Positions 48,401 to 55,471 of a stretch of 64,000 bases of DNA are shown here, one piece after another (position 1 is the first letter of the stretch; each line of letters starts with the position of its first letter). The stretch is from Planctomycetaceae bacterium (lineage in GTDB: Bacteria; Planctomycetota; Planctomycetia; Pirellulales; Pirellulaceae). The stretch covers positions 124,001 to 188,000 of the forward strand of contig JACKHN010000002.1 of NCBI GenBank assembly GCA_020638975.1, written 5' to 3'. The notes under the pieces are model-generated. The model did no database searches. It saw nothing but the letters and a program-made list of their open reading frames with translations, and had not been told where the DNA came from. A program made the translations under genes and the position numbers.

Positions 48401-48795
48401 ACTTTTACAGGCGACGTCGAAGCGATCGCGACCGGAGTTGATTCGCTGAGCCTGGGTGTAGAGGTCATCCAATAATTCGACCCGACCAAACAAAGCAAGC
48501 CGCTCGCCGCCAGACCGACACACCAGTTCGCGAGTCGGCGATACGAATGTTTCGACCAATCGGAGGAAACTGGCTGAGGATCATCGTCAGACGAATCGAT
48601 ACCCTCGGGGCGAATCCACGCGACGTTTGGTGCGTCGACTCGCGCAGCCCGAGCCAACAGATCGCACTGCAACTTGACCTTGGCATACGCGCGAGCCACC
48701 TCTGGATCGGACGTGATCCGATCGCAGATCGCGTTCGCCTCGTCCTCATCCAAGAGGCCGTAAACGAACTCCATCAGTTCTTGTTGCAAGTCCAT
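45496..48795 (-). CDS. Anti-sigma factor fused to alpha-2-macroglobulin-like (MG2) extracytoplasmic region
   Basis: 1099 residues from ATG 48795. Residues 1-85 look like a cytoplasmic anti-sigma domain (QQELMEFVYGLLDEDEANAI), followed by a transmembrane helix at about 89-108. The exterior part has MG-type beta domains, including the MG2 hallmark YLRTDRPLYQPGEQVFYRS. Two more hydrophobic helices lie near 808-825 and 836-855, then a Pro/Ala/Glu-rich linker and an A2M-like strand region (TIFWHPLFIANKSGKATVYF). There is no thioester CGEQ motif. The sigma-factor gene lies directly upstream on the same strand, so this protein probably controls it in response to envelope events. Confidence 0.78.
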   Translation of the reverse strand: MDLQQELMEFVYGLLDEDEANAICDRITSDPEVARAYAKVKLQCDLLARAARVDAPNVAWIRPEGIDSSDDDPQPVSSDWSKHSYRRLANWCVGLAASGLLCLVGSNYWMTSTPRLSESTPVAIASTSPVKVVLTGPSKLNVEASNPFTVRFESQAGTPVSTTLNYRVFDGNGAVSWEDTAATNELGVAQFDVDGDVARDASRLEVSPENDSAAPILRPLEATPERFATYLRTDRPLYQPGEQVFYRSVTLSQFGLRADKEVTTLFDVVDENDKSIAGAANVVETDHGVGSGTVSLPNDLPDGKYTLLARSPDNSFRQEWRDFEVRRYQPPRLLKKLELARDSYTAGEEVELDFSVKRVAGKPLADVDLDVKALLDGLALPASGAKTDAAGKSRVSLRLPESIERGRASVSVSVKDGDEPAETITKDIPINLGKLNVDFYPEGGELAAELPTRVYFFGRDPLGKPTHIEGKVVDSNDNKVADVVTTQDGRGVFSITAKPNEPYRLMIDKPVGVTKELSLPLASSEQFATVNTGAGVFEANAPVVFTLLQRLPAKPLVVAAYCRGAMISQRTVEPSDFERVSDGYARFQVELAIPGEAQGVVRLTVFNGSESPPTPIAERLVYRRVGQRLEVQLAPDAEAFAPGQSVQLDLRVRDENDAPVPAVLGISIVDDAVLNLADDKSVRMPTYFHLLTELDSAEHLEDANFYLSNDPESAAALDSLLGTQGWRRFTQASEMQFAQAGSGGFGGGVSDYADQMIAPSRRSRSLASVDDGVVPLSTASVIERGKTSLVRSTRSHRSVAANDRSFGSLIIIASIGLLVMVSVASTRRIGGNRSLLIPAAMIALVSLLVGTFSLPKSVAPTGGAFSDAASPSVAIESKFERDSQPAIAAGEADELLKEEEEVRETGDYRFRAEDVAATPAAPAGAMPLELAPSRQLEATSESAARLGVPRDEPERKSAAVGGDKSGALMQSKEKATTPPSPIAQPEPSAAPTPPQSAAKDAGGQRLMMDEPLNAVADQDDNRAFRREYAPWFYDSSANGPVTEGSSSTIFWHPLFIANKSGKATVYFNLPQRPSSFRAIVEAHGADRLGAGELLINSTE

Positions 48796-48801
48796 GATTA
48801 A

Positions 48802-48927
48802 AGGATGAAGGTGGAGGGAGAAAGGATGAATAAAGAAAGAAGAACCGGACCACTTGGACGCCAATTCCACATCGTTACTTCTCTACTTCGTTTTTCATTC
48901 ATCCTTCATCCCTCTGCCTTCATTCCT
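48802..48927. repeat. GGATGAAGG palindrome (family F, copy 2)
   Basis: The left arm AAGGATGAAGGTGGAGGGAG then AAAGGATGAA is matched by TTCATTCATCCTTCATCCCT then CTGCCTTCATTCCTCC with several mismatches. The right arm overlaps the last codons of the ECF gene; the left arm lies 7 bp before the MG2-fusion start codon. A related element separates the two tRNA genes at 17419. Confidence 0.7.
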
Positions 48928-49462
48928 CCTCCGCCAGGGCTTCTCGTAACTTCGTCAACGCAAGTCGCATGCGAGTCTTCACCGTACCAAGCGGAATGCC
49001 CGCGGCTTCGGCGATTTCCTCGTACTTTAATTGGCCGTTCTGTCGCAGCAGGAACACTTCTTGCTCCTCGCCACGCAGACCGCGAATCGCCTCGCTCAGC
49101 CTTCCCAGCTGTTCGTTGCGAGCCGCGATCGCCATTGGACCTGCAGCCATACTCTCCACAATACTCTCGTCATCCGGCAGGCCTTGTCGTTTGCGTCGCC
49201 ACGCGGTTTGCCGCAGGTCTCGCCCGGTATTCAGGGCGATGCGGAAAATCCAAGCCTTGAGGTTCTCGACCCCAGCGACTTGGTCCTTGTGGCGCCAGCA
49301 TTTGACAAAGGTGTCCTGCAAGGCGTCGCGAGCGTCCTCGATGTTGCCGACCAGGTAATACAGTGTCCCAAGTAGCTCGCCCTGATACTGCGCAAAGGCA
49401 TTTTCGAGCTTACCGCAATCGGTATCTCGGTGAGCCTTCGGCTGGCGAGCAACTTCGGTCAC
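48920..49462 (-). CDS. ECF RNA polymerase sigma factor (partner of the MG2 anti-sigma protein)
   Basis: 180 residues from GTG 49462 (GAGG upstream); an in-frame ATG at 49543 would add 27 residues. Region 2 reads LLGTLYYLVGNIEDARDALQ then DTFVKCWRH, with AWIFRIALNTGRD. Region 4 reads LRGEEQEVFLLRQNGQLKYE then EIAEAAGIPLGTVKTRM. It directs RNA polymerase to its own regulon. The downstream gene on the same strand encodes a membrane protein with an anti-sigma N-terminus, a standard sigma/anti-sigma operon layout. It diverges from a second ECF gene. Confidence 0.92.
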   Translation of the reverse strand: MTEVARQPKAHRDTDCGKLENAFAQYQGELLGTLYYLVGNIEDARDALQDTFVKCWRHKDQVAGVENLKAWIFRIALNTGRDLRQTAWRRKRQGLPDDESIVESMAAGPMAIAARNEQLGRLSEAIRGLRGEEQEVFLLRQNGQLKYEEIAEAAGIPLGTVKTRMRLALTKLREALAEEE

Positions 49463-49732
49463 ACAAACGCCTCTTCGCTGAATTAGACGAGACGGTGACC
49501 CTGGCGGATTCACCTTCCAAGAGTTTTTAGCAGAAAACTCCATTACAATCAGCACTTAGGGCCGGCAAATCGGTTAGAAATGGAGGACGCGTCTACTCTA
49601 ATAACGCCGATCTTGTCGTTTTGTTAGTCGCGAGAGGATAATGTGGCGTGAGAAATTGCTGGCGGAGCTTGTTTGTGGCGCGATATTGAACGAAATGGAG
49701 ACGTTTTAGCGGTCAGCGATCGCTCCCAACCC

Positions 49733-50362
49733 ATGTGGCCAACTGAAGATAAGACCGAAGAGCTGTTACTTGGTGCGAAAGCTGGCGACGACGACGCCAT
49801 CAATCGCCTGATCGAGCGGCATCGCGGTGCGGTACTCCGCATGGTGCAGATGCGTTTGGACCAGAAGATTCGCCGACGCGTCGATGTCAGCGACGTCGTC
49901 CAGGACGTCATGATCGACGCCAGTCGCCGGTTGCAGGACTATATCGCCAATCCCGCGATGCCATTCCATCTATGGCTGCGGCACATTGCCAAAGATCGGA
50001 TCATCGACGCCCATCGCCGTCATCGCGGATCACAAAAACGTTCCGTCGATCGTGAACAGGGACTGGCCGTTCCCGGAGCCGACGACCATTCAACGATGGA
50101 CTTGGCCGCTCACCTCTGCGACGGGGAACTAACCCCCGCCGCCGCAGCGACGCAACGCGAGATGGCCAAGCGGGTCGAAGCGGCAATCACAGAACTCGGC
50201 GAGCAAGACGGCGAGATCATCATCATGCGGCACTACGAACAGCTTTCAAACCAGGAAGTTTCCCAAGCACTTGGATTGAGTGAGCCTGCCGCGAGCATGA
50301 GATACCTTCGAGCGGTGCGACGATTGCGAGAAATGCTAACCGGGAGCGGAGGCGAGGAGTGA
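49733..50362 (+). CDS. ECF-type sigma factor (planctomycete Ser/Thr-kinase-linked group)
   Basis: 209 residues from ATG 49733; ATG-like starts further up (49673) are possible. Region 2: AGDDDAINRLIERHRGAVLR and VDVSDVVQDVMIDASRRLQ, with AMPFHLWLRHIAKDRIIDAH. Region 4: EIIIMRHYEQLSNQEVSQAL then GLSEPAASMRYLRAVRRLRE. The next gene downstream encodes a Ser/Thr kinase, a pairing common in planctomycetes, where the kinase or its partner may control the sigma factor. Between them lies a 225-bp palindrome. Confidence 0.9.
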   Translation: MWPTEDKTEELLLGAKAGDDDAINRLIERHRGAVLRMVQMRLDQKIRRRVDVSDVVQDVMIDASRRLQDYIANPAMPFHLWLRHIAKDRIIDAHRRHRGSQKRSVDREQGLAVPGADDHSTMDLAAHLCDGELTPAAAATQREMAKRVEAAITELGEQDGEIIIMRHYEQLSNQEVSQALGLSEPAASMRYLRAVRRLREMLTGSGGEE

Positions 50363-50451
50363 GTCAGTCACAGACGCAAAGATTGCACCGATCTAGTGCA
50401 GGATTCTTGGAGTCGCCGTTTTATGGAAACAAAATCATTTCTATCTTCACT

Positions 50452-50676
50452 CTTTACCGCAACGCGGTTTCACATCGAAGCCCAGGGTCGCGGTCTGCCG
50501 CGCACCCTGGGTTTGCAAGGCCAACGTTTGCTTACGCTGAAAGCGTTATACAAAACTCACAGGCCGGACGATTTGTGTAACGCCTTCAGCGTAATGCGTT
50601 TCCTCGTTCAACGATCCTAGGGTGCGCGGCAGACCGCGACCCTAGGCTATGCTGTTAAACCGCTTCGCGGTAAAGA
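50452..50676. repeat. 225-bp composite palindrome between sigma factor and kinase genes
   Basis: Three nested arm pairs are in register: TCTTTACCGCAACGCGGTTT with AAACCGCTTCGCGGTAAAGA; CCCAGGGTCGCGGTCTGCCG... with its complement at 50616-50646; and CTTACGCTGAAAGCG with CGCCTTCAGCGTAAT around 50530-50594. Only a few mismatches and a short centre. It is non-coding; the short frames running through it have no protein-like features. The rest of the 415-bp gap is unremarkable. Confidence 0.9.
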
Positions 50677-50776
50677 TAGGCACAATCCCATTCTCAATTG
50701 ACTATCAATTCACACTCGTGGCACTAGTTCTGGCATTGAGCCTGCGCGTCTTCGCGTGAGATTTCGACCAGTCACC

Positions 50777-52423
50777 ATGACCACCGAACCGAACATCCAA
50801 CACGACGAACAACTTGCCCTGCTCTTGGCAGATCTCACCGATCAGGCCCATGCCGGCGAAGTCGTTGACATCAACGCGGTGTGTGCAGATTACCCTCAAT
50901 TCGCGGACGAACTACGCGAGTTATGGGGCGCGGTGATGATCGCCGATGCGGCGGGAAGCAGCGAACTGCACGCGACGCTTTCCTCCGGTTCCTCACGTGA
51001 CACGCCCGCAACGTCGTTCGAGTTGCCCTGCCGCTTCGGTGACTATGAGTTGCAAGACGAGTTAGGGCGCGGAGGCATGGGAATCGTATACCGCGCCCGA
51101 CAAATCAGCCTAAATCGCGAAGTTGCTTTGAAGATGATCCTGCAAGGCCAGCTCGCCTCGCCCGCCGATCGCGATCGATTTCAAGCCGAAGCCGAGTCGG
51201 CGGCGCGGCTCGACCATCCTGGGATCGTTCCGGTCTACGAGGTCGGCGAACTCGAAGGGCATCCCTACTTCAGCATGAAATACGTTCGTGGCGAAACGCT
51301 TACCCACCGACTCACCGCCGGGCTCGTCTCGCCAAAAGAAGGTGCCCACGTACTCGCTTGCGTCGCTCGCGCGATTCACTATGCCCATCGGCAAGGAGTG
51401 CTGCATCGTGATTTGAAACCATCGAACATTCTCATCGACGACGACGGTCAACCGCACGTAACGGACTTCGGTTTGGCGAAGCGTGTCGAAGAAGCAGAGA
51501 GTTTGACTCGCACAGGCGCCATCCTCGGCACACCCGCCTACATGGCTCCAGAACAAGCTGCCGGCGCGCGAGGCGAAGTTGGTCCAGCGAGTGATGTCTT
51601 CAGCTTGGGCACGATCCTCTATCAAATGCTCACCGGCAAGCCTCCGTTCCAGGCCGCTTCGCCCGTCGACACGATTCTCATGTTGCTGGAACAAGACGTT
51701 GTCCCGCCGCGAGTTGTCAACCCGCGAGTGGATCGCGACCTGGAGATGATCGCGCTGCGCTGTCTTCAAAAGCCCATCGACCTTCGCTACGACAGCGCAA
51801 GCAGTTTGGCAGATGATCTTGAAGCGTACCTCAACGACGAACCAATCGCAGCTCGCAGCGGAAGATTCGGCCAAGTCCTCGCGCAGATGTTCCGCGAGAC
51901 GCACCACTCGGCCATTCTCGAAAATTGGGGCTTACTCTGGATGTGGCATAGCTTGGCGTTGTTCAGCGCCAGCGCACTGACCAATGTCCTGCAGTGGATG
52001 CATGTCGATCGCTGGATTTACATGGCGTTATGGACCATGGGGATTTGGGTTTGGGCAGCGGTGTTCTGGTGGTTACGAAGACGTATGGGTCCGGTGACGT
52101 TCGTCGAGCGGCAGATTGCTCATGTGTGGGCTGCCAGTATGGTGTCGATCGCCGGTTTGTTCTTTGTTGAGATGTGGCTGGGCCTGCCTGCGCTGACGCT
52201 GTCACCAATTCTGCCTTTGATCGCCGGAATGGTTTTCGTTATTAAAGCCGGCATTCTCAGCGGGACGTTTTATCTCCAAGCAGCCGCACTCTACGCAACT
52301 TCTCCACTGATGGCTTGGTTCCCAGAAGTTGGTCATCTGATTTTTGGCGCGGTTTCTGCGGCCTGCTTCTTCTTTCCAGGGCTGAAATACTATCGCCAAC
52401 GCATCGCTGGCGAGGCAAACTGA
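50777..52423 (+). CDS. Ser/Thr protein kinase with C-terminal membrane domain
   Basis: 548 residues from ATG 50777. After an N-terminal 85-residue helical lead, the kinase domain (about 90-355) has the glycine loop LGRGGMGIVYRA, Lys119 (VALKMI), catalytic HRDLKPSN with Asp212, DFGLAKR with Asp230 and GTPAYMAPEQ. Then come about five hydrophobic helices (430-540; for example WGIWVWAAVFWWL-type and LIFGAVSAACFFFPGL), so it is membrane-bound with the kinase inside. It probably belongs with the ECF gene upstream. The N-terminal lead may bind the sigma factor (inference). Confidence 0.92.
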   Translation: MTTEPNIQHDEQLALLLADLTDQAHAGEVVDINAVCADYPQFADELRELWGAVMIADAAGSSELHATLSSGSSRDTPATSFELPCRFGDYELQDELGRGGMGIVYRARQISLNREVALKMILQGQLASPADRDRFQAEAESAARLDHPGIVPVYEVGELEGHPYFSMKYVRGETLTHRLTAGLVSPKEGAHVLACVARAIHYAHRQGVLHRDLKPSNILIDDDGQPHVTDFGLAKRVEEAESLTRTGAILGTPAYMAPEQAAGARGEVGPASDVFSLGTILYQMLTGKPPFQAASPVDTILMLLEQDVVPPRVVNPRVDRDLEMIALRCLQKPIDLRYDSASSLADDLEAYLNDEPIAARSGRFGQVLAQMFRETHHSAILENWGLLWMWHSLALFSASALTNVLQWMHVDRWIYMALWTMGIWVWAAVFWWLRRRMGPVTFVERQIAHVWAASMVSIAGLFFVEMWLGLPALTLSPILPLIAGMVFVIKAGILSGTFYLQAAALYATSPLMAWFPEVGHLIFGAVSAACFFFPGLKYYRQRIAGEAN

Positions 52424-52536
52424 TCGGCAGAACGCGATTAGGGCTTGTTTATCTCCCGGGGGTTTCGCGTTACGATGGCGATTAAGCGGGAGAATCGGAC
52501 TCCGAACTTCAAGATTCAACAGGAAAAGTGGCCGAG

Positions 52537-52929
52537 ATGAGTGATGCGAAGGTGCGTGGCGTTGTCCACTTGATCGAAGAAACCAAGACCTACGGGCAGA
52601 AGGGCTTTCGAAAACGGCTTGTCGTCCTGGAGCAGGATAACGACCGTTTCACGAACTACATCCCGTTCGAGTTTATCCAAGATGCCTGCGATTCGGTCGA
52701 CAGCCTGAATGTTGGCGACGAGGCGGAGATTACCTATCGGCTGGCCGGCCGCAAGTGGCAGAAGGACGCGAAAAGCGAAGTCAAGTTCTTTCTGAACGCC
52801 GAAGCAACGGCGTTCAAGGTCCTTGGAGGTAAGTCATCTTCCGGAACAAGTTCCGCTCCCATTGACGAAAGCGACCCGAATGCGGGCCTATCAGAAGCAG
52901 CTTACGACGAAGAAGACATCCCATTCTGA
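52537..52929 (+). CDS. DUF3127-like OB-fold protein with SSB-type acidic C-terminus
   Basis: 130 residues from ATG 52537, with AGGAAA 10 bp upstream; GTG 52528 is too close to that site. The body reads VRGVVHLIEETKTYGQKGFR then KRLVVLEQDNDRFTNYIPFE and GDEAEITYRLAGRKWQ, matching DUF3127 proteins, which look like OB-fold nucleic-acid binders. A flexible Ser/Gly linker leads to EEDIPF, the terminal motif used by single-stranded-DNA-binding proteins to recruit repair partners. A DNA-metabolism role is inferred. It is followed by a palindrome and then the DUF952 gene. Confidence 0.8.
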   Translation: MSDAKVRGVVHLIEETKTYGQKGFRKRLVVLEQDNDRFTNYIPFEFIQDACDSVDSLNVGDEAEITYRLAGRKWQKDAKSEVKFFLNAEATAFKVLGGKSSSGTSSAPIDESDPNAGLSEAAYDEEDIPF

Positions 52930-52956
52930 AGGGACTGGGGTGATCGTCGACATGAC

Positions 52957-53029
52957 GGGGTCGGGAGTCTTATTCGGCCAAAGACGCTCTCAATTGAAAA
53001 TACTACGACCGAATAAGACTCCCGACCCC
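52957..53029. repeat. Family E palindrome, copy 2
   Basis: Perfect 21-bp arms beginning GGGGTCGGGAGTCTTATTCG (52957-52977 and 53009-53029). The outer 15 bp are the same as in the palindrome that lies inside the EF-hand gene at 5761. It is intergenic here. Confidence 0.85.
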
Positions 53030-53079
53030 TTCGGCGCTGGCAACGAGAATTATCCACGTTCAACCTAGTCCGCAGATCG

Positions 53080-53448
53080 ATGACCGAACGGATTTACAAA
53101 ATCGTCGCGCGCCAGCAATGGGCAGAAGCCGCGAAGGCAAACGTCTTTCGTGGCGCGCCGATCGATGTCCAGGACGGCTTCATCCACTTCTCGGCGGCGA
53201 GTCAGGTCGTTGAAACAGTCGCCAAACATTTCGCCGGACAAAGTAACTTGCTGTTCATCGAAGTCGATGCGAATCGACTAGGTGAGAAATTGAAATGGGA
53301 AGTCTCGCGCGGTGGCGAGCTGTTTCCGCACTTGTACGGCGATATGTCGCTCGACACCGTCGTTTCGGTTGCTGATCTGCCGCTGGGGCCCAATGGCGTT
53401 CACGTCTTTCCCGACAGCTTCGATCCAAAATCAAAAGGCGCTAACTAA
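53080..53448 (+). CDS. DUF952 family protein
   Basis: 122 residues, a single DUF952 domain: IYKIVARQQWAEA, DGFIHFSAASQVVETVAKHF, LLFIEVDANRLGEKLKWE and FPHLYGDMSLDTVVSV. The His/Ser/Thr-containing pattern is close to glutathione-S-transferase-unrelated ADP-ribosyl-transferase-like folds, but no function is established. Its stop codon overlaps the start of the PfkB kinase gene by one base (TAATG), implying translational coupling. Confidence 0.85.
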   Translation: MTERIYKIVARQQWAEAAKANVFRGAPIDVQDGFIHFSAASQVVETVAKHFAGQSNLLFIEVDANRLGEKLKWEVSRGGELFPHLYGDMSLDTVVSVADLPLGPNGVHVFPDSFDPKSKGAN

Positions 53449-54332
53449 TGAGCTCGACCAAGCCCGTCATCGTCGGACTGGGTGAAGTGCTTTGGGACGT
53501 CTTTCCCGATGGCCCTCGCTTTGGCGGTGCTCCAGCAAATTACGCCAGTCACGCAGCGAGCCTGGGAGCCGACTCGCGCATGGTCAGCGCCGTGGGACGC
53601 GACGAACTTGGCGAGCGCGCGCTACAGGCGTTACAAGACCTCAAGGTAGATATTTCCTCGGTTGCACAAAGCGATTACCCAACGGGAGCCGTCCACGTCC
53701 AACTCGATGCAGAAGGAAAGGCGAGCTACGAATTCCTGGCGAACACCGCCTGGGACCACCTGGAGTGGAACGATGAACTAGCGAAACTCGCCAAGCGAAC
53801 CGATGCCGTTTGCTTTGGAACACTCGGCCAGCGAAGCGACAAATCGCGGCAAACAATTCGCCGTTTCGTGACATCAACGCCCGCGACTTGCCTGCGCATT
53901 TTCGACATTAACCTCCGTCCGCCCTTTTATGCGGATGACACCATCTTAGAATCGCTCGAACTCGCAAACGTCCTGAAGCTGAATGATGACGAATTGCCGA
54001 TCGTAGCGAAACTGTGCAGTTGCTCCGGTACAGATCTCGATGTCATGCGAGCCCTGGCAAAACGGTTCCACCTGCAACTCGTCGCACTGACACGGGGATC
54101 GCGAGGGGCGTTACTCGTGCGAGAAGATGAAGTCGCTGATCATACCGGCATATCGACTTCCGTCGTTGATACGGTCGGAGCTGGGGACGCTTTCACTGCC
54201 ACAATGACTGTCAGTCTGTTGGCAGGTCGCAAACTCTCCGAAATTGCCGACCAGGCATCCCGAGTCGCCGCCTTCGTCTGCTCACAAGCCGGTGCGACGC
54301 CGCGATTGCCTGACGACTTCGTCCTGCGATAA
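53448..54332 (+). CDS. PfkB-family sugar kinase (fructokinase-like)
   Basis: 294 residues. PfkB landmarks: GLGEVLWDVFPDGPRFGGAP near the start with the substrate-binding GGAPANYA, and the catalytic GAGDAFTATM with Asp near residue 248 (VDTVGAGDAF). It phosphorylates a sugar with ATP; the short N-terminal signature resembles fructokinases. It is coupled to the DUF952 gene by a one-base overlap. Confidence 0.9.
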   Translation: MSSTKPVIVGLGEVLWDVFPDGPRFGGAPANYASHAASLGADSRMVSAVGRDELGERALQALQDLKVDISSVAQSDYPTGAVHVQLDAEGKASYEFLANTAWDHLEWNDELAKLAKRTDAVCFGTLGQRSDKSRQTIRRFVTSTPATCLRIFDINLRPPFYADDTILESLELANVLKLNDDELPIVAKLCSCSGTDLDVMRALAKRFHLQLVALTRGSRGALLVREDEVADHTGISTSVVDTVGAGDAFTATMTVSLLAGRKLSEIADQASRVAAFVCSQAGATPRLPDDFVLR

Positions 54333-54463
54333 GGCAATGTCTAATTTCGCGTGAGAGGGCTCTCGCCCAGTCGGGACGAGCCGATCTCGCAACTTCCCGC
54401 AACTCACTGAGAAACGAACGCCGCTGGCGAACACATGACGGGCTTAGTTCGTCATGAGTCATT

Positions 54464-55423
54464 ATGAAGATCGTCTATAGCCGACACTACGACATTGGTT
54501 TCTTCGGCCTGGAGCGTTTGCACCCGTTCGATTCGCGGAAGTACGGGCGTGCTTGGCGATGCTTAAAGCGAGAGTTCGGGCCGCGACTGGACAGCGTTCA
54601 TGTGAAACCCAATCGTCCAGTTTCTCGAGATGAGCTGCTGCGCGTTCACTCGGCAGCTTACTTGCAGCAGCTGCGCATTCCGAAGTACGTCGCGACAGCA
54701 CTCGAACTGCCGATCGTTGCAAAGCTACCGCGTTTCATCATCGATCATTGCATTTTACGGCCCATGCGGTGGGGAACGATGGGGTCGATGCTGGCCGTGC
54801 GAGCAGCGATCGACGATGGCCTGGCGGTCAATTTATCCGGAGGCTATCACCACGCCAAACCGGAACAGGGTGAGGGATTCTGCATCTACGCTGATATCGC
54901 GTTGGCAGTGGAGACTGCGCGACGGGAGGGACACCTCGCCCCGGACGCTCGCGTCGCATATATCGACACGGACGCCCACCAAGGAAATGGCGTGTGCCAC
55001 ACTTTCCTGGATGACAAACGTGTGTTCATCTTCGACATGTATAACCACACGAACTATCCCTGCTACGACCACGTCGCCCAAGGCCGTATCGATTGCCATG
55101 TTCGCATCCATGCGGGCCACACCAGCGCCGAATACATGCGTTCCCTAACAGAATCACTACCTGGCTTTTTGGATTCGATCAGTCGATCGCAACCGGTTGA
55201 ATTGGCGATCTACAATGCGGGCACCGATGTTTATGAAGGCGACGCATTGGGACAATTGAACGTTACTGCGGATCACATCCTTGAACGCGACCTGTTCGTC
55301 ATCGACGAACTACGCCGACGTGGTATTCCTGTGGCAATGCTGTTGAGTGGCGGATACAGCGGCGAAAGTTATAAGCACGTGTTTGCAACAGTACGGACGC
55401 TGCTTGAACGCTATGGCATCTGA
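54464..55423 (+). CDS. Histone-deacetylase-family (class IV/HDAC11-like) hydrolase
   Basis: 319 residues with the zinc deacetylase motifs: NLSGGYHHAKPEQGEGFCIY (paired His and charge relay), ADIALAVETA, VAYIDTDAHQGNG (zinc Asp and His), YNAGTDVYEGDALG (zinc Asp) and the terminal LLSGGYSGE. The catalytic Tyr is in the GGY block. Motif order and length match class IV enzymes better than acetoin-utilisation AcuC types. The substrate could be an acetylated or fatty-acylated protein or a small acetylated metabolite. Confidence 0.88.
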   Translation: MKIVYSRHYDIGFFGLERLHPFDSRKYGRAWRCLKREFGPRLDSVHVKPNRPVSRDELLRVHSAAYLQQLRIPKYVATALELPIVAKLPRFIIDHCILRPMRWGTMGSMLAVRAAIDDGLAVNLSGGYHHAKPEQGEGFCIYADIALAVETARREGHLAPDARVAYIDTDAHQGNGVCHTFLDDKRVFIFDMYNHTNYPCYDHVAQGRIDCHVRIHAGHTSAEYMRSLTESLPGFLDSISRSQPVELAIYNAGTDVYEGDALGQLNVTADHILERDLFVIDELRRRGIPVAMLLSGGYSGESYKHVFATVRTLLERYGI

Positions 55424-55471
55424 TAACCGAGGCCGTCTCAGTTGCAATCGCGTTAAGCCTAATCGGACGCG

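Noticed and set aside
50359..50620. Short open frames after the second ECF gene
   Set aside because: They are formed by the arms of the 225-bp palindrome.
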